Below are positions 48,233-56,728 of a DNA stretch of 64,000 nt, one piece after another. A program made the position numbers and the translations under genes. Source of the DNA: Arenibacter hampyeongensis (GTDB lineage Bacteria > Bacteroidota > Bacteroidia > Flavobacteriales > Flavobacteriaceae); NCBI RefSeq assembly GCF_002909255.1, contig NZ_PIOB01000004.1:372001-436000 (forward strand), in the 5' to 3' direction. The notes under the pieces were generated by a model, which saw nothing but the letters and a program-made list of their open reading frames with translations, was not told the origin of the DNA and made no database searches. Each line of letters opens with the position of its first letter. Positions within the stretch are counted from its first letter, which is position 1.

Positions 48233-50464
48233 TTAAAAACTTACGGATACTTTTCCCCTGGCAAAGAATGGTGTCCCTGGGGTAAAATGGATTTCTTCCA
48301 CGGCATTTGGTTCATTAAATAACCTGCTGTTTGTAGCAAATTGGGTCTCGTTCCATTCAGTATCAAACATATTATCCACTATGAATCCAAAACTCCAATT
48401 CTTCCAGGAATAATTAAGATTAAAATCGGTTACAAAATACCCCTCGGCAATAATGGAATTGTCTTCATTGGCAGGTCGGTCCCTAATAAAACGGTAATTA
48501 ATTCCACCTGAAAGGTTGCCAAGTCCCCTAAAGCTAAGTCCGCCCGAGGAGGTCAGGTCGGGCGCCAAGGGAATATAATCCTCTCCACTAGGGTCTTCTG
48601 TACTTCTTGCATAGGTATAATTAACATCGCCATAGGCGTACAACCAGTCCGTTAGCTGGTATCTAACACCTAGGTCTAATCCAAGGTGTTGGGTCTTACC
48701 GCTAGGTTCCACAATACCTGCATCCCCTACATAAACGAACTCCTGCTCCAAAAAAAGATGCCATAGGGCCATATTTAATACCAATCGGTTTTTTGGCTTG
48801 TAAATAGTTCCTATATCGGTCCCGAAGGCCAATGGCAATATTCTTTCCCCATTATTGGCGGTAACCACCCTAGTATCATTGGAATGAAATCCAATGCCTG
48901 TTTTGGCATACAACTGCAGGTCCGAGGTAGCCTTATAAATGGCATTTAGCTTGGGACTGACAACCAATTTGTTTTCACTTTTTTGATCATAGGTCGTTGT
49001 CAATAGATTTTCATAATCAAACTTTAAATAATCCAGACGGACACCGGGATTAATGTTCCACTTATTTATTTTGTAATTCATATTCAAGAACCCATAGGCG
49101 TTCAATTCATCAATATTGCCTAAAGCAAGCGGGTCCAAGGTGGTCTTTCTGTTTATGGTATGGGAAAGCTCTACTTCGTTTATATCGTCATATCTAAACC
49201 CTATGCCCGCTTGGAATCTGAATTGAGAATTATTTTGGTCCAAATGAATGGTTCTATCATAACTGGTCTCTCCCCCAATGAGGCTTCTATTTTCCTTTTG
49301 CTTTATTTGATCTCCGTTAATGGGGTCCTCGAGAAAAAAAGTGAAATTGGAATACAGTTCAAAATCATATTTTGAAATAAAGAACTTGGATTTAAGTCTA
49401 CTATGCTGGTCCAATTGTTTGTCATGATTCACCAAGAGGTTGGTACGGCTGGTATTTCCCCCCTCGGTATCGTCTATGGCACCAAACCTGCCAATGCTCC
49501 CATTGTCAACCGCCCGTTGGGGAACTTGTCCCGAGGCATCCCATTTGCTCTGAAAATGTGAGGCGGTCAAATCCAATTCGCTACCGGCATCATCCTTATG
49601 ATTGTACCGTCCCATAATGTTTATTCGATTAAAATTCTGGGGAGATTTAAAAACGCCATCAGAAATTAAATATTCCGAGGCAATATAGGCATTGTCATCA
49701 TCGCTTTCCAATAGTTTTAGCATCCCCAATCCTCTTAAGGTATTGTATTTTCCTACCTCCATGCTTACCACATTTTTTTCCAATCTCTTTTTGGTGGTCA
49801 GGTCCACATAGCCGGCAGTATTAAAATTACCTTTATCCGCATAGTAGGGACCTTTGCCAAAATCTATATTATCTATGGTTTCCGGAATTATGAAATGCAT
49901 ATCTGCATAACCCTGGCCATGGGCATGGGACACCATGTTTACGGGTAAGCCGTCTACGTTTATAGCGATATCCGTTCCATGATCTATATCAAATCCCCTT
50001 AGGAAAATTTGTTCGGCCTTTCCTCCACCTGCATGTTGGCCAATAATGAGACCAGGTACTTTCCTAAGGATTTCTTGGGAAGATTTAACGGGATCGGATT
50101 TAACGTCCACATTTACAAAACTGCTCATGGCGTTTATATTGGATACCAGTACCACCTGTTCCAAGGAAACCGCAGCCTCCTCCAGGACTATCTGTAGAGT
50201 TGTATCCAACTGACTTTCGGTTATGAGCAGTTCTTTGTTCCTGAATCCAAGACTGTAAAAATAGACACGATCATTGATGGTAACATTCACCAGACTAAAG
50301 GCTCCCGAATTATTGCTATAGGTATAATGCCCCGTATTCTTATTATACACCCCTACTCCACTTAAGGGGCTGTTGTCCTGATTGGTTATTGTTCCACTTA
50401 TTGTATGGGCCTGCAAGGTACCGGAAAGTAAAAGAATCAATAATCCAAGAGTATTTTTAACCAT
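48233..50464 (-). CDS. TonB-dependent outer-membrane receptor, probable metal uptake
   Basis: 743 residues. Signal peptide (LGLLILLLSGTLQAHT), then a carboxypeptidase-like module (ISGTITNQDNSPLSGVGVYNKN), a plug domain (SSQEILRKVPGLIIGQHAGGGKAEQIFLRGFDIDHGTD) and a 22-strand barrel ending in Phe (ARGKVSVSF). The plug contains a His-rich segment, NMVSHAHGQGYADMHF, which suggests a metal or metal-chelate ligand. A histidine-rich exported protein is encoded 188 bases upstream on the same strand. Substrate is inferred, not proven. Confidence 0.87.
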   Translation of the reverse strand: MVKNTLGLLILLLSGTLQAHTISGTITNQDNSPLSGVGVYNKNTGHYTYSNNSGAFSLVNVTINDRVYFYSLGFRNKELLITESQLDTTLQIVLEEAAVSLEQVVLVSNINAMSSFVNVDVKSDPVKSSQEILRKVPGLIIGQHAGGGKAEQIFLRGFDIDHGTDIAINVDGLPVNMVSHAHGQGYADMHFIIPETIDNIDFGKGPYYADKGNFNTAGYVDLTTKKRLEKNVVSMEVGKYNTLRGLGMLKLLESDDDNAYIASEYLISDGVFKSPQNFNRINIMGRYNHKDDAGSELDLTASHFQSKWDASGQVPQRAVDNGSIGRFGAIDDTEGGNTSRTNLLVNHDKQLDQHSRLKSKFFISKYDFELYSNFTFFLEDPINGDQIKQKENRSLIGGETSYDRTIHLDQNNSQFRFQAGIGFRYDDINEVELSHTINRKTTLDPLALGNIDELNAYGFLNMNYKINKWNINPGVRLDYLKFDYENLLTTTYDQKSENKLVVSPKLNAIYKATSDLQLYAKTGIGFHSNDTRVVTANNGERILPLAFGTDIGTIYKPKNRLVLNMALWHLFLEQEFVYVGDAGIVEPSGKTQHLGLDLGVRYQLTDWLYAYGDVNYTYARSTEDPSGEDYIPLAPDLTSSGGLSFRGLGNLSGGINYRFIRDRPANEDNSIIAEGYFVTDFNLNYSWKNWSFGFIVDNMFDTEWNETQFATNSRLFNEPNAVEEIHFTPGTPFFARGKVSVSF

Positions 50465-50652
50465 AATTTTAAATTTTATTCCGGATAGCTATATGCTATC
50501 CCTGATATATATTTTGGGCATACCTATCCATGGCGGGCCAATGGCCTTGTAAGGTGTAGCGTTGTATGCCTTTTCTTTAAAGTATCTTAGGATTGGACAA
50601 TAACAATGGAGAAGGAAACCAATTGGACCCAGAATGGGATATTGGATTTCTT

Positions 50653-51228
50653 TCAAAAATTATTATGTTCCAAAAATTTTTTTAGGGCTTTTGGAGGAGG
50701 TACAACGAGGTATTTAATTCCTTTGGAAGTGTTTCCCCGAATATTGGAAAAATAGGCTTTTTTAAATGTCTTGATAGTTTGGATAGTTCTATAATTGGCA
50801 ACCACAAGATGCTTGTCCAAATCCAATGGCACCTTTATCGTGTCATTGTCCTTTTGGGTTGGGGTTGAAGTACTGAATGCCATGCTCATAAAACCTATAA
50901 CTTCATGACTATGGGTATCCGCATTATGTGGGTGGGGATGGCCATGGGAGGCAATTTCGTTTGATTCTGTATGTTCATGGGCCCATGTTGTATAGATTGA
51001 TGCCTCGGCATGGGCTTCATCCTCCTGGGCATGGTCGTAAAAATCATGGGTATGGGAGATAAAGGAGTGATGCCCTGCTCCCTGATCAAGTGAATGCGAT
51101 ATAAAGTGCATGAGTTCCGTTAACTCCTGCTGTAAAGGGGCCATTAGATAGCAGATGCCAATAAAGCAAGCTACACTTCTAAACAACCACGGCTTCAAGC
51201 CTTTTTCATTTTTCTGGGTCACGTACAC
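50653..51228 (-). CDS. Histidine-rich exported protein
   Basis: 191 residues. One hydrophobic segment near the N-terminus (WLFRSVACFIGICYLMAPL) is a signal or anchor. Residues ~40-110 contain about 16 His, many as H-x-H (ISHTHDFYDH, WAHEHTESNE, HGHPHPHNADTHSHE), interspersed with Asp/Glu. The C-terminal 60 residues are basic with a VPPPKALKKF tail. It precedes a TonB receptor on the same strand and probably binds zinc, copper or a similar metal outside the inner membrane (inference). Confidence 0.72.
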   Translation of the reverse strand: MYVTQKNEKGLKPWLFRSVACFIGICYLMAPLQQELTELMHFISHSLDQGAGHHSFISHTHDFYDHAQEDEAHAEASIYTTWAHEHTESNEIASHGHPHPHNADTHSHEVIGFMSMAFSTSTPTQKDNDTIKVPLDLDKHLVVANYRTIQTIKTFKKAYFSNIRGNTSKGIKYLVVPPPKALKKFLEHNNF

Positions 51229-51483
51229 CTTTTTTATACTCTACCTACGGAAAATTTATGCTATGGGTTTGATTTTAGTGGAAAAATATAAAAACACAGC
51301 CTTTTAACAGCTATAATATCAAGAAACATTATCAGGATGTGGTGAAGTTGAATGCAGGGAAATAGAAGGTAATTGTCTTTTGGGGTGATGAAAAAGGGGT
51401 AAATAATTTAACATTAAAACAACAATTTAATTCCCCTTGCGTTCTATAAAAAAAGTAACTTTATATCACAAAAAACGAGCGAT
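51229..51483. other. Divergent promoter region of the His-rich and 46-codon genes
   Basis: 255 bases. It must hold promoters in both directions. A Zur-type dyad was looked for upstream of the His-rich gene and was not convincing. Confidence 0.35.
51436..51462 (+). promoter_or_regulatory. Promoter of the 46-codon gene (TTG, 16 bases, TAACTTTA)
   Basis: TTG at 51436-51438 and TAACTTTA at 51455-51462 approximate the Bacteroidota TTG/TAnnTTTG promoter with 16-base spacing. The ATG of the small gene follows 22 bases later. Confidence 0.45.
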
Positions 51484-51624
51484 ATGTCATTTTTATCACC
51501 GCAAATTGAAGCTTTGGCCAAAAGAAAAAAAGAGCAATCCCTGATTAAAAAACCCAATTCATGTGGTATTTTTCAGGAGTACGGACAGCTGGAAAAGATT
51601 CAAAAACCTGAATATAGGAAATAA
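51484..51624 (+). CDS. Small 46-residue protein
   Basis: An open frame of 46 codons starting MSFLSPQIEALAKRKKEQSL, with a basic middle, one Cys and a charged C-terminus ending KPEYRK. There is no signal peptide or membrane segment. A promoter-like sequence precedes it at proper distance and the amphipathic start looks like a real protein rather than chance. It ends 18 bases before the end of the convergent amidohydrolase. Function unknown. Confidence 0.5.
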   Translation: MSFLSPQIEALAKRKKEQSLIKKPNSCGIFQEYGQLEKIQKPEYRK

Positions 51625-51642
51625 GTGCTCTAAAAAGCGTTG

Positions 51643-52737
51643 CTAATCTTGTGGGAATAGGCTTTTGTCCAATCCAGGAATGAGGTTAAGCGCATTCTTG
51701 TAATATAGCTTTTTAAGTACTTCGTCCGGTAGGTCCATACCATACATGGCCCAGAAAGCATGGTATTTCTTATGATAGGGGAAATATTCGTCATCGGATT
51801 CCAACACTCTAAAATAGGTAGGGAATTCTTCAGGTTTCCAACTGTCCTTACCGAATAGGACCCTGTCTTGATATTTCACAAAAAAGTTATGTGCATTTTT
51901 TGGTTGCCGGCCCAATTCAGCAATAATGGCTCCAATACCCACATACATATTGGGCATTTCGTCCATTAATTTCCCCAAAGTACCCAAATCGTTGGCATAC
52001 CAACCCATATGGGCATTGATAAATTTGGTTTTCGGATGCTTTTTAAACATGCTGTGTTGTTCTCCAATAATTTGCTCCCAGGAAGCTGGGTCTGTTGCCG
52101 AGCGTTTTCTTCGGGGATGTGTTTTTAATTCCAACCACCTTTCATTATCGGAATTTACCTCATCCCAAAAGGGTTTGGGATCTGCGGAGTGAATGAGAAC
52201 GGGCACTCCCAATTCCGCGCATTTGTCCCAAATGGCACCTATACGGTCATCATCTATAGCCAATCGTTTTCCGGAGGAATCGGTGTCCCTTAATCCTAAA
52301 CTCTTATACACCTTTAGTCCCTTGGCACCGTTTTTAATATCAGCTTCCAACTGTGCAACGGCCTTCTCGGCCCAACCAGGGTTACCTACCCCGTCAAAAT
52401 CCACATTGGCAAAGACCGCAAACCTATTGGGATAATGATTCTTGATATTTTCCAAGGATTTTTTAATTCTATCTCCTGAGCCACCACTTAGATTGACCAT
52501 GATGCCCAAGTTGAGCTTATCCATATCCGCAATTAGAGGGGAAAGGTCTTGTGTTGGCATTTGGTATTGATGGCCATGGACATCTATAAAGGGGAATTTG
52601 GCCTTATAGATTTCCTTACCGGGAACTTTTAGCGTCGATACCGGATTGTACTCCTCAAAGCTCATGTCTTGGGCTAATAGGTGACTTGTAAAAGCTAATT
52701 GTAAAATACAAACAAGGGATAAAGTTTTTAAGGACAT
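51643..52737 (-). CDS. Exported amidohydrolase-family (TIM-barrel) metal hydrolase
   Basis: 364 residues with a signal peptide (LVCILQLAFTSHLLAQD). The metal-binding pattern of amidohydrolase-2 enzymes is present: DVHGHQ (H-x-H, near residue 55), VLIHSADP (His), NAHMGW (His) and FGKDSW (Asp). It would hydrolyse or decarboxylate a small substrate in the periplasm. Its gene lies upstream of the repeat region that ends the molybdenum operon and is transcribed on its own. Substrate unknown. Confidence 0.85.
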   Translation of the reverse strand: MSLKTLSLVCILQLAFTSHLLAQDMSFEEYNPVSTLKVPGKEIYKAKFPFIDVHGHQYQMPTQDLSPLIADMDKLNLGIMVNLSGGSGDRIKKSLENIKNHYPNRFAVFANVDFDGVGNPGWAEKAVAQLEADIKNGAKGLKVYKSLGLRDTDSSGKRLAIDDDRIGAIWDKCAELGVPVLIHSADPKPFWDEVNSDNERWLELKTHPRRKRSATDPASWEQIIGEQHSMFKKHPKTKFINAHMGWYANDLGTLGKLMDEMPNMYVGIGAIIAELGRQPKNAHNFFVKYQDRVLFGKDSWKPEEFPTYFRVLESDDEYFPYHKKYHAFWAMYGMDLPDEVLKKLYYKNALNLIPGLDKSLFPQD

Positions 52738-52888
52738 TGCAACATTGAATTAGATCCTAAATTTATACTTTATAGAGGACAACGCGAAGTTTGGAGTAAA
52801 AAAATTACTTTTAATTACTCCTGTACTGGAAGTATGGCCATGGATTTCTGTTTCGGTTTTTTTCTACTATATCAGGGACGTACATTTT

Positions 52889-52978
52889 TGAACCTTGAAC
52901 TTTGAACTTTGAACTTGGAATCATGAAATTGCCAACTATTCACTGTAGCTACCACTCACCACTGCCTACTGATTACTG
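52889..52978. repeat. Inverted copy of the intergenic repeats found near 47.7 kb
   Basis: GAACCTTGAACTTTGAACTT, then ACTCACCACTGCCTACTGAT, are reverse-complement relatives of the TTCAAAG and CAGTGGGCAGTGG stretches near 47.7-47.97 kb. The stop of the mocA gene lies inside this repeat, so its last residues are repeat-derived. Confidence 0.7.
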
Positions 52979-53589
52979 AAAAACTGTCCGCCCTTTCGCA
53001 CCCGCTCGTAATCTTCCTTAGTGTCAATATCCACTTCTTTTCCATTTGGGGATAGCGTAAGCACGTCATTTATATGGGTTTTGATAATATCCTTAGCACC
53101 AAAATCTGCATGCAAGGTTTTTAAAGCTTCAAAATGGACTCTTCCAAAAATGGCAGGTACCCCTACTCTATTTTGATACTTTGTAGCCACAATACTGCAT
53201 CCGGAATCCGTAAAATTATCGATCATAGTATTTAAATACTGCGGATCTATAAAAGGTTGGTCGGTCAACATTATTAAAATACCATCATAGTGGTCTTCCC
53301 GCTCCAGCAGATGTTTTGTTCCACATGCAATGGAATTCCCCAGTCCCATATTCCAATCGGAATTATAAACAGTATCCGTACCACCAAATTCGGTTTCCTG
53401 AATTATTTCTTCTTTATAGGCCCCTAAAACGGTAAGTATGGTAGTTGCATTGGAATCTTGGGCATTTCTAAGGGCATTTCCGATTAGAGTGGAATTTCCC
53501 CAGGGCAACAATTGCTTTATGGCTTTCATACGGGAGGAAGTCCCGGCTGCCATAATCAAAATAGCTATGTTATGCTCTTTAGGTATCAA
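52966..53589 (-). CDS. mocA: Molybdenum cofactor cytidylyltransferase (MocA-like)
   Basis: 207 residues of the NTP-transferase fold. MAAGTSSRMKAIKQLLPWG is the nucleotide-binding signature and LTDQPFI the metal-binding Asp region. The gene is last in the molybdenum operon and overlaps xdhC by four bases (ATGA). MocA converts MPT-Mo to the cytosine dinucleotide form needed by xanthine-dehydrogenase-like enzymes, which fits the IorB-type subunit in the same operon. Its last nine residues are encoded in repeat DNA. Confidence 0.85.
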   Translation of the reverse strand: MIPKEHNIAILIMAAGTSSRMKAIKQLLPWGNSTLIGNALRNAQDSNATTILTVLGAYKEEIIQETEFGGTDTVYNSDWNMGLGNSIACGTKHLLEREDHYDGILIMLTDQPFIDPQYLNTMIDNFTDSGCSIVATKYQNRVGVPAIFGRVHFEALKTLHADFGAKDIIKTHINDVLTLSPNGKEVDIDTKEDYERVRKGGQFFSNQ

Positions 53590-54596
53590 TCGTGTATCCC
53601 GGTTTCTTTATCTTTTAAAAGTATAGGTTCTTTTTCCCTGGAAACAGTTAGAATTTCAGCAACGATGGCCAGGGCAATTTCCTGAGGTGTCTCCGCCCCT
53701 ATATTCAGTCCGGCAGGTCCATGGATACTGTCCAAAAAGGCGTAGGTAATGTCGGGGTCGAGTTCCATTAGTTCGTTAAACAATTTTTCACGCCTTCTGT
53801 GTGGTCCCAAAAGCCCTAAATATATGGGATTTACCTTGCTTAGGGTCAACAAATACTTTAAGTCCTTGGAATAGCTGTGATTCATAAGGATTATGGCCGT
53901 ATGTTGATCTACCTCCCCCAAAGGAAAGCTATCGGGTAGGATTCCAAGAAAATCATGGGCACCTTCAAAATCCAATATATTTTTTTCCTCGGATGGGTCG
54001 GCTATTATGGTTACTTCCCATCCGGTTAATGCGGCAAAACCACAAAGTTGTACGGCATCGTGTTCGGCGCCAATGATAAACAACTTAAAGCAGGGTTGCA
54101 TATTTTGTTCAAAAACTTCAAGATCATCCCTTCCTTGATACCCTGTGGACAATGGTAATTCTATATTTCCAAATATAAAGGTTGAGCCATAAAAAGCATT
54201 TAATCCTTCTTTTTTTTCAAAATGGGAGCTTACCTTAAAATGTTGTCGCGATTGAATGGTTTGCTCAAAAGTTTCCAATAATATGGTGTCCGGTCTAAAG
54301 GGCTCCAATAAAATATAAAGTATGCCCTCGCATCCCAAGCGATATCTACCATCATAGGTCATTATTTTGGAGATTTGATCGTCAAAAACGGGCTGCGCTT
54401 GTCTAATTACTTCCTTTTCAACACATCCTCCGCTAACGGCACCTACCATATGTCCGTCTTCCAGTATCAGCATTCGCACACCAGGTCTTCTATAGGAAGA
54501 GCCATCCAAGGCCACCACGGTAGCCAAAACGGTCTTTATGCCTCTTGAAGTGGCAGATTGGTATTCACGTATAATTTTTTTGAGTTCGTGCGTCAT
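53586..54596 (-). CDS. xdhC: XdhC family molybdenum-cofactor insertion/sulfuration protein
   Basis: 336 residues of the XdhC/CoxI family: an N-terminal domain (VALDGSSYRRPGVRMLI, GAVSGGCVEKEVI) and a C-terminal Rossmann-like domain (LFIIGAEHDAVQLCGFAALTGWEVTII, and LGLLGPHRRREKLF, GPAGLNIGAETPQEIALAI). XdhC carries sulfurated Moco to the apo-hydroxylase. Located between moeA (2-base gap) and mocA (4-base overlap), so translationally coupled. Confidence 0.92.
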   Translation of the reverse strand: MTHELKKIIREYQSATSRGIKTVLATVVALDGSSYRRPGVRMLILEDGHMVGAVSGGCVEKEVIRQAQPVFDDQISKIMTYDGRYRLGCEGILYILLEPFRPDTILLETFEQTIQSRQHFKVSSHFEKKEGLNAFYGSTFIFGNIELPLSTGYQGRDDLEVFEQNMQPCFKLFIIGAEHDAVQLCGFAALTGWEVTIIADPSEEKNILDFEGAHDFLGILPDSFPLGEVDQHTAIILMNHSYSKDLKYLLTLSKVNPIYLGLLGPHRRREKLFNELMELDPDITYAFLDSIHGPAGLNIGAETPQEIALAIVAEILTVSREKEPILLKDKETGIHD

Positions 54597-54598
54597 AA

Positions 54599-55798
54599 TT
54601 ATAATAAATCTCTGGTCGGAACAAAGTCAACCAACTCCCCTACCTCATAGGGTTCAATTTTGGGTTCAAGCACAATAAATCCGTCAGTATTCACCAAACT
54701 GCACAGATCCCCTGACCCATTTTCCTTCACTAAGAAGGCCACTAAGTGTCCTCTGTTATACTCTAATTTAGCTCTTAGAAGCAAAGTTAAATCGCCCTTA
54801 ACCTCAACGGCCTCTTTTAAAATAACCTCAATTTTGAGTAGTGGTAGGCCTAGGGAGCGATTTAACCAATCCTTAAAATAGACATTGTAATTTGCAAATG
54901 TGGAAACTGGATTTCCTGGAAAAGAAAATACCACCGTTTTAGACTCTTTTTGAATCCCGAACCAAAATGGCTTACCAGGTCGTTGAAATACCCCGTGGAA
55001 TATTTTTTCTACGCCCAACTCCTCCATTACTTGTGGAATAAAATCAAATTTCCCCTTGGACACTCCACCACTTAACAGGACTGCGTTGTTCAACTTCAAA
55101 GTGTTGCCAAGTGCTTTTTTTATTGGGTCTTTTTCATCTGGAAGATGCAGCTTGGCAGGAACAATGCCCTCTTGTGACAAAGCCGCATAAAGGGTATGGA
55201 TGTTGGATTTGCGTATTTGGTGCGGCAAGGGTGTTTCATCTACCTCTACCAATTCATTTCCGGTAGAAACGATGGTCACTTTCGGCAGTTTTCGAACCCA
55301 AACAGAAGCTTTGCCCACTGCCGCCAATACACCAATTTCTGCAGCAGATATAACAGAATGTTTTGCCAGGACTGGATTGCCTTTTTTCTGATCGCTTCCA
55401 TTGAGGTGAATGTCCTGGCCCTTTGTCGGATTTTTTATTAGACTGGCCCAACCATCCTCTATGACAAGGTGTTCGTACATGACCACTGTGTCTGCATTGT
55501 CGGGGACAACTGCCCCTGTCATTATTTCAATACAGTTAGCAGTGTTTCCCAGGCGTTGGGAGGGCATTCCTGCGGCCAATACCCCTTCTATCTTAAAAGT
55601 GGTCTGCCCTTTTTCAATGGCATCGTAGTTTATGGCAATTCCGTCCTTGGTAGCCCTATTAAAAGGAGGAAAATTTCTATCGGCAATAATATCTTCGGCA
55701 AGAATTCTGCCCATGGCCTGTTCAAGGGGGGCAAGTTCATTGCCAAAATCCTGGCTTAGGTCCAATACTTTTCGATAAGCGTCTTTAAAAGAAATCAT
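54599..55798 (-). CDS. moeA: Molybdopterin molybdotransferase MoeA
   Basis: 400 residues from the Met at 55798; an ATG three codons earlier is less like the family start MISFKDAYRKVL. Family motifs: NFPPFNRATKDGIAI (N-P-F-x-x-S/A-x-x-D-G), GAVVPDNADTVV, STGNELVE, LSGGVSKGKFDF and FPGNPVSTF. It inserts molybdate into adenylylated molybdopterin. It follows the deacetylase-like gene by 30 bases and precedes xdhC by two bases. Confidence 0.95.
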   Translation of the reverse strand: MISFKDAYRKVLDLSQDFGNELAPLEQAMGRILAEDIIADRNFPPFNRATKDGIAINYDAIEKGQTTFKIEGVLAAGMPSQRLGNTANCIEIMTGAVVPDNADTVVMYEHLVIEDGWASLIKNPTKGQDIHLNGSDQKKGNPVLAKHSVISAAEIGVLAAVGKASVWVRKLPKVTIVSTGNELVEVDETPLPHQIRKSNIHTLYAALSQEGIVPAKLHLPDEKDPIKKALGNTLKLNNAVLLSGGVSKGKFDFIPQVMEELGVEKIFHGVFQRPGKPFWFGIQKESKTVVFSFPGNPVSTFANYNVYFKDWLNRSLGLPLLKIEVILKEAVEVKGDLTLLLRAKLEYNRGHLVAFLVKENGSGDLCSLVNTDGFIVLEPKIEPYEVGELVDFVPTRDLL

Positions 55799-55828
55799 GG
55801 AACACAAGTTACAATAAAAGAAGATTTG

Positions 55829-56695
55829 TTAATGTATAGTTCCTTGTAATTCTCTCCAAGTTATAGGTTTAATATTCCTTTCCTTTAGCAGGGCCGCCGT
55901 ATTTGGATTGGTAAAAAAGTCAAAATCCATTTGCCGCCATTGGGAACCAAAATTGGGATGGCCCACACAGACTTGCTTCATTTCCATATTGTCAAAGGCC
56001 GGATGGATCAAAATCACATTTAGCCCCGCTGTAAGGTTTTTGAGCATCTGGGTATACAATCCCTCCAAGCCAGTGCTTTTCATAGTGTTAAAATTGCCTA
56101 TATGTACCTTATGCACAATGCTGTCCGATTCCTTTAGCGAATCAGGATTGCCAACGCCTTCCAGCAACTGATCACTTAAGAAAATGGGCAGCTTGTATTC
56201 CTTGCCCATTTCCCTGTAGACGTCCAGCAATTCATTGGTGAGCCCTAGGGTGTACATATGGGAATCCAAATGGGTGGGTGTAATACCTGCATTCAACGCC
56301 CTATCAATTTGCGCCTTCAGTTCCTTCTTAACCTCTTCTGGCTTTGCCAATTGCTTTACTTGATCTCTTTTGGCATGAAAAAAACCGAGCTCATCTACCA
56401 AACTAGGGACTTCAGAATAAGGAAGCACGGGACCAAATTTATAATGTTTCCATTCGCAGGTCAAGGTGAGGTGGATTCCGCAATCGTATTGTGGGTGTTG
56501 TTTGGCGAAATTGGCCATGTCCCCAAACCATGGACAGGGAACCATAATGCTATATGAAGTTACAATCCCTTTTTTCAAAGCTTCAATTGTGGCTGCATTT
56601 TCAGAGCATGATAGTCCGGCGTCATCGGCATGAATCATTAAAAGGGTGTCATTCCTGCCATACCCCAATCGCTCTAAGTCGTAATACTTGGCCAT
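55829..56695 (-). CDS. YdjC/ChbG-like carbohydrate deacetylase
   Basis: 288 residues. Metal-binding features of the ChbG/HpnK family are clear: IHADDAGLS (Asp-Asp) at about residue 22, GIHLTLT (His) and THLDSHMYTLGL (His-x-x-x-His). Known members remove acetyl groups from N-acetylated sugars. There is no signal peptide. It is 33 bases after moeB and 30 before moeA, inside a molybdenum-cofactor operon, where a sugar enzyme is unexpected. Confidence 0.85.
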   Translation of the reverse strand: MAKYYDLERLGYGRNDTLLMIHADDAGLSCSENAATIEALKKGIVTSYSIMVPCPWFGDMANFAKQHPQYDCGIHLTLTCEWKHYKFGPVLPYSEVPSLVDELGFFHAKRDQVKQLAKPEEVKKELKAQIDRALNAGITPTHLDSHMYTLGLTNELLDVYREMGKEYKLPIFLSDQLLEGVGNPDSLKESDSIVHKVHIGNFNTMKSTGLEGLYTQMLKNLTAGLNVILIHPAFDNMEMKQVCVGHPNFGSQWRQMDFDFFTNPNTAALLKERNIKPITWRELQGTIH

Positions 56696-56728
56696 ATAAT
56701 TCTATTTGCAGGGAGTTCCCATAAGACA

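Noticed and set aside
51229-51480. Zur or Fur box upstream of the His-rich gene
   Set aside because: No convincing dyad matching the known consensus was found by eye.
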